Of a stretch of 64,000 nucleotides of DNA, positions 54,880 through 63,538 are shown one piece after another; position 1 is the stretch's first letter; the number at the start of each line of letters is the position of its first letter. The position numbers were made by a program, and so were the translations under genes. The stretch is from assembly GCA_014238785.1 (NCBI GenBank), contig JABAAL010000047.1, positions 17,596 to 81,595 on the forward strand, read 5' to 3'. This DNA is from Phycisphaerales bacterium (GTDB lineage: Bacteria > Planctomycetota > Phycisphaerae > Phycisphaerales > SM1A02). The notes below the pieces were generated by a model that worked only from the letters and a program-made list of their open reading frames with translations, had not been told where the DNA came from and searched no databases.

Positions 54880-55973
54880 TCACCAAAGCAGGTTCTAACA
54901 GCGCGAGCGGCACGTATAAAACGGTGGTCTTTTGGAACAAGGCGCTGCTTGCCAGCCGCATCTAGAATGTTTTTTGCTTCCATGTGACCGTCACACAATG
55001 CCACCATTGTGTTGAATTGCCCACGCATTGCTAGTTCAAACGCAGCGGTTGCAAATGTTGTAGCAACGACGCGATCGGTTGCCGCAGGCTCGCCTCCGCG
55101 TTGGATATGCCCAAGCGTAGTGGTTCTGCTTTCGATACCAGTTCGATCTTCAATTATTCTTGCAACGTTGCCGCCAATGCCACCAAGCCGGATCGGATCT
55201 GGGCTGTTTTCAATATGCATGGAAACGACTTGCTCTTCGCCGATGGGGTGTGCGCCTTCGGCACAAGCAATGATAGAAAAACCACTTTGATCGTTACGCC
55301 GACTTTCCACAAATTCACAGACCTTATCTAAGTCAAACGGAATTTCTGGTATTAAAATCACATCGGAACCAGAAGCAAGTCCGCTAGCAAGCGTTAACCA
55401 GCCAGCATTCCTTCCCATGAGTTCGCATACCATGACACGGTGGTGACTATCACCAGTGGAATGCAAACGATCGAGGGCCATAGTTCCAATTCGTAATGCC
55501 GTCGTGAAACCAATCGTAAGATCAGTGCCGTGAATATCGTTGTCAATGGTTTTTGGAATGCCAATGCAGCGAAGACCCGCCTCAACTAACGGCTTGGTGC
55601 ACGTGAATGTGCCATCTCCACCGATGACAAAGAGCACGTCTATACAGTGTTCTTCTACGGTCGCCATACAACGATCTACGGCGTTTGAATATATGGAGGC
55701 GCCACTTTCGTCCTTGCCTTCATAATATTTTTTAGGAGAGCACTTGTTATTCGTTCCAAGAATTGTTCCGCCACGAGTGAGTATGCCAGAGAGTTCATCA
55801 AGACCAAGATGTTGCACGCGATTTTCAACAAGTCCTTGGTACCCGTCTCTGATTCCAATAACTTCGATGCCGTTGTGATACAGCGCGGATTTACCGATGC
55901 CTCGTATTGCTGCGTTGAGTCCTGGGCAGTCACCTCCACCCGTCAAAATGCCGATCCGTTTTATTTTTTTCAT
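54876..55973 (-). CDS. pfkA: 6-phosphofructokinase
   Basis: This 365-residue enzyme phosphorylates fructose-6-phosphate. The nucleotide loop GILTGGGDCPGLNAAIRG, VIGGDGTFT and PKTIDNDIHGTD are visible. The first of the phosphoryl-donor marker positions is Gly (GGDG, as in ATP-dependent enzymes), while the second is Lys (PKTID, as in PPi-dependent enzymes). Enzymes with this mix are mostly reported to use ATP, but the donor should be regarded as open. The length is about 40 residues longer than E. coli PfkA. Confidence 0.92.
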   Translation of the reverse strand: MKKIKRIGILTGGGDCPGLNAAIRGIGKSALYHNGIEVIGIRDGYQGLVENRVQHLGLDELSGILTRGGTILGTNNKCSPKKYYEGKDESGASIYSNAVDRCMATVEEHCIDVLFVIGGDGTFTCTKPLVEAGLRCIGIPKTIDNDIHGTDLTIGFTTALRIGTMALDRLHSTGDSHHRVMVCELMGRNAGWLTLASGLASGSDVILIPEIPFDLDKVCEFVESRRNDQSGFSIIACAEGAHPIGEEQVVSMHIENSPDPIRLGGIGGNVARIIEDRTGIESRTTTLGHIQRGGEPAATDRVVATTFATAAFELAMRGQFNTMVALCDGHMEAKNILDAAGKQRLVPKDHRFIRAARAVRTCFGD

Positions 55974-55976
55974 TGA

Positions 55977-56747
55977 TTACATATTCTGTTTAACAGGGCG
56001 CACAGTAAGCTCGCCGATTTCGACATGTGAAGGAGTATTTAAAACATACCAGACGCATTCTGCAATGTCTCCACTAGACATCGGTCCATCGACAGTATGC
56101 ATATTCTTTTTGAACCCTATTTTTGCAGGTTCAAACGTAACCGACTCGGGCAAATCAGTTGTTACGTAACCCGGCGATATTGTTGTTACTTTAATGTCAT
56201 TTCCATCTTTAAGACTGCGAGCGCTTAGGTCCATTTGCAACCCTTCGCTGATGACTCGGACACCGTGTTTTGTAGCACAGTACACCGCCGCGCCAGGGAA
56301 AACGCGCCTACCTGCTTCGGAACTTATGGAAATAATTCGACCCGTTTTTTGTTCGAGCATTTGGGGCAAAACGGCAGCGATCCCGTACAAGACTCCCTTG
56401 AGATTCGTATCTATTGTGTTTTCCCAATCTTCTACTCGGCAGCGAGTCATGGATGCCATCGGGGCTATGCCGGCATTATTTATCATCGCATCAACTTGGC
56501 CAAATGTTTCAATGGCGATTTGTACGAGGTGCTCTACATCGTCTTTTTTCTGTACGTCGCAGGCAATCGGAAGCACATGGTCACCAAGGGTCGAAGCGAG
56601 TGATTTGATTTTGTCAATCCGCCGCGCCCCAATCACAAGTCCCTTCGCATGTGGCGCTAATTTTTTCGCGATTGCTTCGCCCATTCCGCTGCTTGCACCA
56701 GTAATAATGGCAACACCATGCCATAGTTTGTCGCTATGTTCGTTCAT
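55977..56747 (-). CDS. Short-chain dehydrogenase/reductase
   Basis: The start is the ATG at 56747; the longer frame to 57008 would overlap lysS. The 256-residue Rossmann protein has the cofactor motif TGASSGMGEAIA, NNAGIAP and the catalytic YCATKHGV (Tyr and Lys). The Arg pair in VIGARRIDKI after the second strand points to NADP(H). The substrate is unknown. The start region overlaps nothing, and lysS begins 25 bases away on the other strand. Confidence 0.9.
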   Translation of the reverse strand: MNEHSDKLWHGVAIITGASSGMGEAIAKKLAPHAKGLVIGARRIDKIKSLASTLGDHVLPIACDVQKKDDVEHLVQIAIETFGQVDAMINNAGIAPMASMTRCRVEDWENTIDTNLKGVLYGIAAVLPQMLEQKTGRIISISSEAGRRVFPGAAVYCATKHGVRVISEGLQMDLSARSLKDGNDIKVTTISPGYVTTDLPESVTFEPAKIGFKKNMHTVDGPMSSGDIAECVWYVLNTPSHVEIGELTVRPVKQNM

Positions 56748-56771
56748 ATCAGATACCATTCTACCGTAACT

Positions 56772-58307
56772 ATGACAGATCAAAAAGTACAACAAGATGA
56801 ATCCCAACTCGTTGCTGCTCGAAGAGCAAAAATGGGTCGATGGATTGATGACTATGGGGTGTATCCTTGGGGACATAGAGTCGATGGACTTGTGTCGCTT
56901 GAAGATGCACGAGCAGCATTCAACCAAGAAGCGCATGACGCGTTTAAGGCTGATGACACCAACGATAATCGACCACGCGTGAAAGTCGCGGGTCGATGTA
57001 TCCAGCATAGAGCGATGGGGAAGTTAACTTTTTTGGTTATTCGCGACGATACCGGCGACCTTCAGATTAGTTGTTCCAAGGCTGCGATGCCACTGGAGCA
57101 GTTCAAAGTTGCAAGTAAACTTGATTACGGTGACATCGTTGTGGCCCAAGGAAAAATGGGCATGACGAACAAAGGTGAAATTTGCGTTTGGGCGGATTCT
57201 TTTGTACTCGCATGCAAATCGCTCGCGCCTCCGCCGGAAAAATTTCATGGTCTTAGTGATGCGGAATTGCGCTATCGTCAACGATACGTTGACATGTACA
57301 CAAACGATGAAACAATCAAAACATTTAAAACACGGTCGCGCATTGTTTCAACGATCCGAGATTTTATGCACGAACAAGGATACCTCGAAGTTGAAACGCC
57401 AATGATGCAATCGATTGCAGGCGGTGCTGCTGCTAAACCATTTGCAACGCATCACAACGCATTAGACATCCCATTGTTTTTACGCATCGCACCCGAACTT
57501 TATCTGAAACGCTTGCTCGTTGGTGGAATGCGTAAAGTGTTTGAGATTAATCGAAATTTCCGAAACGAGGGCATCTCTCGAAGGCATAACCCTGAATTCA
57601 CAATGCTTGAGTCGTATCAAGCGTTTGGTGATTGCGAGACGATGTTAGAACTCACAGAGGGCATGATTCGCGCTGCAGCAAACGACATCGGCGACGCCTC
57701 TTCGATTGCTTTTGGCGAGCATACTATTGACTACGCTGTACCGTTTGACCGAGTGACATACGGCGAGTTGTTCGAAAAAGGACTGGGATGCTCGATGCAC
57801 GACGAAGATGCAGTCCGTGCAAAAGCAGAGGAACTTGGCTTTGGAGATGCAGCAACAAAAAACCACTGGCTTCTTGTGAGTGAATTATTCGATGCTCGCG
57901 CAGAGGCAATACTCGACGGAAGCAGACCAACATTTGTAACCGATTTTCCAAGTGCAATTTCACCGCTGACTCGTCCACACGAAGATAATGAATCTCTTTC
58001 GCACCGCTGGGAACTCTTTATTGCAGACATGGAAATTGCAAATGCGTATACAGAGTTGAACGACCCCGACTTGCAACTGCAACGATTTACAGAGCAGATG
58101 GATGGTGCTGATGATGAAGTCAATGCCTTCCGCTCACTCGATGAAGATTTTATTCACGCGCTTCGGGTTGGTATGCCACCGGCAGGGGGCCTTGGCCTTG
58201 GTATTGATCGTTTAGTAATGTTACTTACCGGAATGGAATCGATTCGCGATGTCATCCTTTTTCCATTAATGCGCCCACAGGAGCAATCAGATGAAACTGA
58301 TTCATAA
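56772..58307 (+). CDS. lysS: Lysyl-tRNA synthetase, class II
   Basis: The true start is the ATG at 56772 (MTDQKVQQDES). The 511-residue enzyme has an N-terminal anticodon-binding OB fold (VKVAGRCIQHRAMGKLTFLV), motif 2 in FEINRNFRNEGISRRHNPEF and motif 3 in GLGLGIDRLVMLLTG. It charges tRNA-Lys. The final 17 bases overlap the start of the next gene, which encodes a secreted transglutaminase-like protein. Confidence 0.96.
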   Translation: MTDQKVQQDESQLVAARRAKMGRWIDDYGVYPWGHRVDGLVSLEDARAAFNQEAHDAFKADDTNDNRPRVKVAGRCIQHRAMGKLTFLVIRDDTGDLQISCSKAAMPLEQFKVASKLDYGDIVVAQGKMGMTNKGEICVWADSFVLACKSLAPPPEKFHGLSDAELRYRQRYVDMYTNDETIKTFKTRSRIVSTIRDFMHEQGYLEVETPMMQSIAGGAAAKPFATHHNALDIPLFLRIAPELYLKRLLVGGMRKVFEINRNFRNEGISRRHNPEFTMLESYQAFGDCETMLELTEGMIRAAANDIGDASSIAFGEHTIDYAVPFDRVTYGELFEKGLGCSMHDEDAVRAKAEELGFGDAATKNHWLLVSELFDARAEAILDGSRPTFVTDFPSAISPLTRPHEDNESLSHRWELFIADMEIANAYTELNDPDLQLQRFTEQMDGADDEVNAFRSLDEDFIHALRVGMPPAGGLGLGIDRLVMLLTGMESIRDVILFPLMRPQEQSDETDS

Positions 58308-59760
58308 AATTACCCTACTCGTAACACTTTTTTGTACTGCAACTGTGCTCGCAGATTGGACTACCACAGAGGACAACTGGTACAGCGTTTCGATCGATGG
58401 CGCAAAAGCTGGCTGGGCGCACGAAATTGTTGAAGTAGAGAGTGAAACCAATACTATTAAATCTACTAAAGTGCAAAATATGACCTTATCAAGGGGCGGT
58501 ATGGAAATTTCCATCAGCGTCTCGTCGTCGTTCGTAGAGTCGTCGGATGGCAAACCAATCTCGGTGAACTCAAAGCAAGAGGCGATGGGAACGGTGCGAG
58601 AGACGAACTGGGAGTTTGGCGATGAGGAATTGAAAATGACAACGGCTGCAGGCGGTGTTCCGATTGTAAAAACAGTTCCACTGCCAAAAGAAAAGTGGCT
58701 CACGCCACAATCTGTCAAGCGCATGTTCATTCAGAAAATGGCAGTTGGCACAAATGCAATCACGTACCAGACTATGGCGCCAGAACTTGGCCCAACTGTC
58801 ATTACCGTCGTGATGACGAAGAAGGGCGAAAAGAAACAGGATGTTCTTGGCACAGAGAAAATGGTTATAGCGTGGGAAACAGTCAACAATCGAATGCCAG
58901 TCGTGGGCACGGAGTTTTATACGCAAGCAGGATTGAGCGTAGGTTCAGTAATGAACGCAGGCTTTGGTGCAATCGAAACTGCAATTATGTCAAAGTTTGA
59001 TGCTCTTTCTCCCGTGAACGAAGTGCCTGAAATGATGGTAAGTTTGTTCGTTGTGCCAAACAAGCCAATACCAACTGATGCATCAAAACTGACGATGCGA
59101 ATTAAGACTAAGGATGATACGAAAGTCGATTTACCCTCTGTTGGAATGCAGAAAGCAACAAGCAATGAAGATGGAAGCACCACGCTTGTGGTTGATCTTG
59201 AAGCGCCAATCCGCGCAACAAAAGAAGAACTAATCGACGAAAAATATTTGGGCGCTTCTGCAATTTGCGATGGCACCGACAACGCAGTGATTGCAGTTGC
59301 AACGGAGGCGCTTGTTGCATTACCAGTGGATGCAAGCGTTAACGCAAAGGCACTTGCTCTACGTTCAAAGATTCACGAATATATCGATGAAAAAAATATG
59401 TCCACTGCGTTTGGATCAGCTTCACAAACGGCAAGAAGTAAAGAAGGCGACTGCAGCGAGCACGCTGTACTTCTTTGTGGAGTGCTTCGGGCTGCGGGTA
59501 TTCCTTCGCGTGGAGTGATGGGTATGGTCTATGTTCCAAGCATTGGTGGCCCAAATGGCGTCTTTGGCTGGCACATGTGGTCGCAAGCGCTCATTGATGG
59601 GAAGTGGGTTGACCTTGATGCAACATTAAAAACTCCTTACAGCGTTGGTCATATTGCAACGATCACTTCTTCCTTGTCTGATGAAGATTTTGGTGCAGAG
59701 ATGGCTGGCATCATTGCAACAATTGGAAATCTTGAAGTCGAGATTATTGACAACGAATAA
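58291..59760 (+). CDS. Secreted transglutaminase-like protein
   Basis: This 489-residue protein has an N-terminal signal peptide (KITLLVTLFCTATVLA). The C-terminal third carries a transglutaminase/protease-like triad: Cys in EGDCSEHAVLLCGVLR, His in FGWHMWSQALI and Asp in WVDLDATL. The preceding part is a large beta-rich region of unknown fold. Substrate is unknown. It starts inside lysS (17-base overlap) and ends 2 bases before nnrD, so the three are probably one transcript. Confidence 0.85.
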   Translation: MKLIHKITLLVTLFCTATVLADWTTTEDNWYSVSIDGAKAGWAHEIVEVESETNTIKSTKVQNMTLSRGGMEISISVSSSFVESSDGKPISVNSKQEAMGTVRETNWEFGDEELKMTTAAGGVPIVKTVPLPKEKWLTPQSVKRMFIQKMAVGTNAITYQTMAPELGPTVITVVMTKKGEKKQDVLGTEKMVIAWETVNNRMPVVGTEFYTQAGLSVGSVMNAGFGAIETAIMSKFDALSPVNEVPEMMVSLFVVPNKPIPTDASKLTMRIKTKDDTKVDLPSVGMQKATSNEDGSTTLVVDLEAPIRATKEELIDEKYLGASAICDGTDNAVIAVATEALVALPVDASVNAKALALRSKIHEYIDEKNMSTAFGSASQTARSKEGDCSEHAVLLCGVLRAAGIPSRGVMGMVYVPSIGGPNGVFGWHMWSQALIDGKWVDLDATLKTPYSVGHIATITSSLSDEDFGAEMAGIIATIGNLEVEIIDNE

Positions 59761-59762
59761 TA

Positions 59763-60629
59763 ATGAGCGAACCTCAATTTCCAATTCGCACACAAAGCGG
59801 ACACAAAGGTACGTTTGGAAGTGTTTGTGTCATTGGAGGGCAACGAAGCGAAGACGGTGCAGTCATGATTGGCGCGCCAACCCTCACCGCAAATGCAGCC
59901 ATGCGAAGTGGGTGTGGGAAAGTAATGCTCGCGATGCCACAGCAATTATTACAAGCAGGTCTTTCATTAGCTCCTGTGGTAACGGGTGTTGAACTTCCAG
60001 TGGATGAAGTGGGTCGGCTTATTCCAAGCGCCGCAATTGAAGCGATAGATAGGCATGCAGCAGGGTGCCGAGCACTCGTCATAGGTCCTGGGTTTGGAAG
60101 CGATTGGCCGCAACAGCAAATCGTCGCGACACTTCTTTCGCGTGAAGATAGGCCAATCATTCTTGACGCAGATGGTTTGAATGCGCTGGCGAAACTACCC
60201 TCTGGGCAACTTGAACTCAAAGCGCCAACAATTATGACACCGCATGTTGGTGAACACAAGCGATTAGCAACTGCGGCTGGAGTTGTAGCTGATACAGCAC
60301 AAGCCCTTGCCCAAGCGTATGGGTGCGTCGTTGTATTAAAGAACGATGTCACAGATATTACTGATGGAGTTCGGACCGTGGAAGAGCGCGAAGGGAGCGT
60401 CGTACTCGCAACGGGTGGAAGTGGAGACGTACTTACGGGAATAATTGCGGGGATTCTTGTTCAGTACGGCGTAGATTGTGTCATACATTTATTCGATGCA
60501 GCAGTGCTAGGTGTACGTGTTCACGCAACCGCCGGCGAATCGTTCGCTGGCGACCACGGAAATACAGGAATGCTTGCAACAGATTTACTTGCTCGTATTC
60601 CAAAAGCGATTGCTACACTACGCGGATGA
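59763..60629 (+). CDS. nnrD: ADP/ATP-dependent NAD(P)H-hydrate dehydratase
   Basis: This 288-residue ribokinase-fold enzyme repairs damaged NADH/NADPH hydrates. Family blocks are KGTFGSVCVIGG, RSGCGKVMLAMP, ALVIGPGFGSDWPQQQ, ILDADGLNALA, TPHVGEHKRL and the catalytic GGSGDVLTGIIAGIL. The N-terminal epimerase half (NnrE), often fused, is absent here. The stop codon overlaps the YhaM-like start (ATGA). Confidence 0.93.
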   Translation: MSEPQFPIRTQSGHKGTFGSVCVIGGQRSEDGAVMIGAPTLTANAAMRSGCGKVMLAMPQQLLQAGLSLAPVVTGVELPVDEVGRLIPSAAIEAIDRHAAGCRALVIGPGFGSDWPQQQIVATLLSREDRPIILDADGLNALAKLPSGQLELKAPTIMTPHVGEHKRLATAAGVVADTAQALAQAYGCVVVLKNDVTDITDGVRTVEEREGSVVLATGGSGDVLTGIIAGILVQYGVDCVIHLFDAAVLGVRVHATAGESFAGDHGNTGMLATDLLARIPKAIATLRG

Positions 60630-61612
60630 GTTCAACAAAAGTATCAGAGATGACCGGTCAAGGATTTGTGCACGGCGTCTATTCCCTTGTCAATCCGCAA
60701 ATTGGTACTACGCGAAATGGCGAGCCATTTCTAAAGTGTTTACTTCGCGATGCAACCGGCGAAGCAATCGGCCGCAAGTGGCGGTTCGACCCAAATACTA
60801 TGTCGGACATTGCATCAACCGGTTTTGTTGGTATCGAGGGCGAGCAGGAGATGTACCAAGAAAAATTACAGATTAAAATCACTGATATTTGGTTACATGA
60901 ACCTACAGTAGAAGAGTTAACCGACTTACTCCCAAGTACGCGTAAAAATATAGATGAAATGTTTACAGAAGTCACGGCGCTTCTGTACTCGCTTGAACAT
61001 CCAGCAGCTAAAGCGCTCGGCGCCGCATATCTTGATGATGCGCAAATGATGCAAGATTTTCGAGTTGCCCCTGCAGCTATGCAACTTCACCACGCGTGGA
61101 TTGGCGGTTTGCTCGAACACACACTTCAACTCATGAAACTTGCAGATGGCATGCTTCCAAATTATCCAAGATTAAACCGCGACATCATTTTGCTTTCGCT
61201 GTTTATTCACGACATGGGGAAAGTCGAAGAATTGCGTTGGGATCGTGGCTTTGAATATACTCGAGAAGGAAATTTGATCGGGCACATTGCACGCGGAGCA
61301 ATGTGGCTTGAAGGTAAAGCGAAGGTTGCCGAGGAAGCACTTGGCGAACCCTTGCCAGATGGTTTCTTGACAGTCATGCAACACATCGTCTTGAGTCACC
61401 ATGGACTCCTAGAACATGGCGCTGCGAAATTACCCTCAACACCTGAAGCAATATTTGTGTCGCAACTCGATAATCTTGATGCGCGTACGCAAATGGCACT
61501 CGATAGCGCAAGGCCATGGGTACAAACGGCTGTTGGTAACGAAGCATTTACAGAGCGAATGTGGTCCCTCAACACGAAGTTGTACCGAAGAGACCCGCTA
61601 AAAAACGCGTAA
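60626..61612 (+). CDS. YhaM-like OB-fold/HD-domain protein (3'-5' exoribonuclease family)
   Basis: The start is the ATG at 60626, overlapping the nnrD stop; the longer upstream frame lies inside nnrD. The 328-residue protein combines an N-terminal OB fold (about residues 15-100) with an HD metal-dependent phosphohydrolase domain: the metal ligands are in HHAWIGGLLEHTL, FIHDMGKVEEL and VLSHHGLLEHG. The combination is typical of Bacillus YhaM, a 3'-5' exoribonuclease. Function by similarity only. Confidence 0.88.
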   Translation: MSSTKVSEMTGQGFVHGVYSLVNPQIGTTRNGEPFLKCLLRDATGEAIGRKWRFDPNTMSDIASTGFVGIEGEQEMYQEKLQIKITDIWLHEPTVEELTDLLPSTRKNIDEMFTEVTALLYSLEHPAAKALGAAYLDDAQMMQDFRVAPAAMQLHHAWIGGLLEHTLQLMKLADGMLPNYPRLNRDIILLSLFIHDMGKVEELRWDRGFEYTREGNLIGHIARGAMWLEGKAKVAEEALGEPLPDGFLTVMQHIVLSHHGLLEHGAAKLPSTPEAIFVSQLDNLDARTQMALDSARPWVQTAVGNEAFTERMWSLNTKLYRRDPLKNA

Positions 61613-61651
61613 TTATCTCTTAGATTCACTTTATAACCATCTGGGAACTTT

Positions 61652-61684
61652 TTCCTTTGAAATACAAAGGAATTAGCGTACTCT
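61652..61684 (+). promoter_or_regulatory. Candidate promoter with overlapping dyad before the protease gene
   Basis: A perfect 8-bp dyad TTCCTTTG/CAAAGGAA (61652-61672, 5-base centre) overlaps a possible -35 element TTGAAA (61657-61662). A possible -10 TACTCT (61679-61684) lies 16 bases further on. The dyad could be an operator. Evidence is a pattern match only. Confidence 0.35.
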
Positions 61685-61738
61685 GTATTGAATTACGGTA
61701 CGTATTTTCCGAATAGGAAGTCAATGGAGATTTATTCA

Positions 61739-63322
61739 ATGTTTAGCACGTTACTTATTACAACTATTTGCACTGCAGCGCCAATGCAGGAGCGCCTTCC
61801 ATTAGAAATTATTCCTGTGCAGGTTGTGGAATCGATTGATTACGCTTTGCAGTTTGCGCAAGACGAGGGTCGTGAAAAGGCTGGCTTGCCTCTACGGTTT
61901 GCAAAGCCCAACACAACCTCTGTTACCCCTGCTACCCACGGAATTTGGGAGGGTCTTCCAGAAAACAAAATGCGTTGGACGTACCGCGTTCTATGCGACA
62001 ACGCACTCTCGATGAACCTTGGCTTTGAACGGTTCACCATGCCAGAGAGCGGGTCGATGACGGTAATGGATGAATCTGCACACATCCAAATTCGTCCATT
62101 CACCGCAAATGACAACAACGATCACGGCGAACTTTGGACTCCAATTATTCCGTCGAATCAAGCAGTTATTGAAATAGTCGTTGATAGACGCGATCAAAAA
62201 AATGTGATGCGTAATGTTGAACTCACTTCTATAAACGCGGGGTACAGAGGGTTTAAAGTGGATGGACAGCGGGGCTTAAGTGGCTCTTGCAACATTGACG
62301 TTGTATGTTCAGAGGGCGATGATTGGTGGGATGAAATACCGTCGGTTGGCGTATACACCTTGAATGGCTATTTGACTTGTACAGGTGCAATGATTAACAA
62401 CACCGCGCAAGACCTGACGCCGTATTTTTTAACTGCAAATCATTGTGGCGTGACAAGTAGTTCTGACGCATCGATTGTTGTGTATTGGAATCATCAGAAT
62501 TCCTATTGCAGAACTCCCGGAAGTAGCGATAGCGGTGGAAATGGGAATGGAAACTACAGTCAATTTACTTCTGGATCAACGATGCGTGCAACACGTTCAT
62601 ACACGGACTTTACACTGACCGAACTATCGTCTGCCCCGAACTCAAATTGGGGAGTATCTTGGTCTGGTTGGTCGAGAGCTTCAAGTACCAATGGCACGGG
62701 GGCTGGGATTCATCATCCCTCAACAGCAGAAAAGAGAATTTCGTTTCCAGATTACAGTAGTGCTAGTGGTGAATATTGGAATGTTAATTGGTCTCAAGGG
62801 ACAACAGAACCAGGATCGTCTGGCTCCCCTCTTTACGATAGTAACCACCGTATAGTAGGGCAACTTTGTTGTGGCGCTGCTGCTTGTGGTAATGATGCTA
62901 ATGATTACTACGGCCGTTCAATTGGTCTTTCATGGAGTGGTTCTTCTTCTAGTAGTTTGAGTGCTTGGCTAGATCCTACTGGATCAAATGTGTCGTATCT
63001 TGACACATACAATCCCGCGGCAGAACCTGAAGGTGCATGTTGCATCGAAGCGGCGCAAGCATGTCTTGATACTCGCGAAACAAACTGTATTGCTGGTGGT
63101 GGTATCTATCAAGGCGACAACACTACTTGTGCGGCAACCGATTGCTTCCCAGAACCAGACTGCCCATCGGACGTTAACAGCGATGGCATGACCAATGTGA
63201 GTGATATCCTCGCAGTGGTGAGCGCATGGGGAACGACGGATCCTGACTACGATGTAGACGGCAGTGGTGTAGTAGGCGTTTCAGATTTGCTAGTTATCAT
63301 TGATGCTTGGGGTCCCTGCTAA
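61739..63322 (+). CDS. Secreted lysyl-endopeptidase-like serine protease with dockerin-like tail
   Basis: This 527-residue protein has a signal peptide (MFSTLLITTICTAAP); the ATG at 61739 has a GGAG site 9 bases upstream, and ATG 61724 is an alternative. A pro-region is followed by the mature protease, which begins like Achromobacter/Lysobacter lysyl endopeptidase (GLSGSCNIDVVCSEGD). The catalytic residues are His235 (TANHC), Asp290 (SYTDFTL) and Ser361 (PGSSGSPLY). A Cys-rich segment (GACCIEAAQACLD) and a C-terminal Asp/Asn-rich dockerin-like domain (DVNSDGMTNVSDILA and DVDGSGVVGVSDLL) follow, a pattern frequent in Phycisphaerae. Multiple paired Cys suggest disulfides. It is exported to the outside. 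Confidence 0.93.
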   Translation: MFSTLLITTICTAAPMQERLPLEIIPVQVVESIDYALQFAQDEGREKAGLPLRFAKPNTTSVTPATHGIWEGLPENKMRWTYRVLCDNALSMNLGFERFTMPESGSMTVMDESAHIQIRPFTANDNNDHGELWTPIIPSNQAVIEIVVDRRDQKNVMRNVELTSINAGYRGFKVDGQRGLSGSCNIDVVCSEGDDWWDEIPSVGVYTLNGYLTCTGAMINNTAQDLTPYFLTANHCGVTSSSDASIVVYWNHQNSYCRTPGSSDSGGNGNGNYSQFTSGSTMRATRSYTDFTLTELSSAPNSNWGVSWSGWSRASSTNGTGAGIHHPSTAEKRISFPDYSSASGEYWNVNWSQGTTEPGSSGSPLYDSNHRIVGQLCCGAAACGNDANDYYGRSIGLSWSGSSSSSLSAWLDPTGSNVSYLDTYNPAAEPEGACCIEAAQACLDTRETNCIAGGGIYQGDNTTCAATDCFPEPDCPSDVNSDGMTNVSDILAVVSAWGTTDPDYDVDGSGVVGVSDLLVIIDAWGPC

Positions 63323-63538
63323 GCACGGATAAAAGTGTAGTAATAGTAAAATAGGCTAAGAAAACCCGCAAATATGCGAATAGTCTGATTATTTTCGCTA
63401 TTTCATGCAACTAACTTAAGTTGCCTCTGCGAATAGCATATATATATAGAGAGGTGTGCGGGGGGTCTATGCCATGCGTACGTGCGTGGCGTAGCATAAG
63501 CCGTTTTGACTACATTTAGGAGACTAGGAGTTATGACC
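63323..63538 (+). other. Intergenic region with two hairpins before the second protease
   Basis: A nested hairpin lies at 63397-63437 (outer stem GCTATT/AATAGC, inner GCAACT/AGTTGC). A further 11-bp stem with two G-U pairs and a GTACGT loop spans about 63470-63497. An AT repeat (TATATATATA) lies between them. No T-run follows, so they are not ordinary terminators. The region must contain the promoter of the second protease. Confidence 0.4.

Noticed and set aside
56748..57008. Long N-terminal extension of the SDR gene
   Set aside because: It would overlap lysS on the other strand, lacks family similarity, and the SDR fold begins just after the ATG at 56747.
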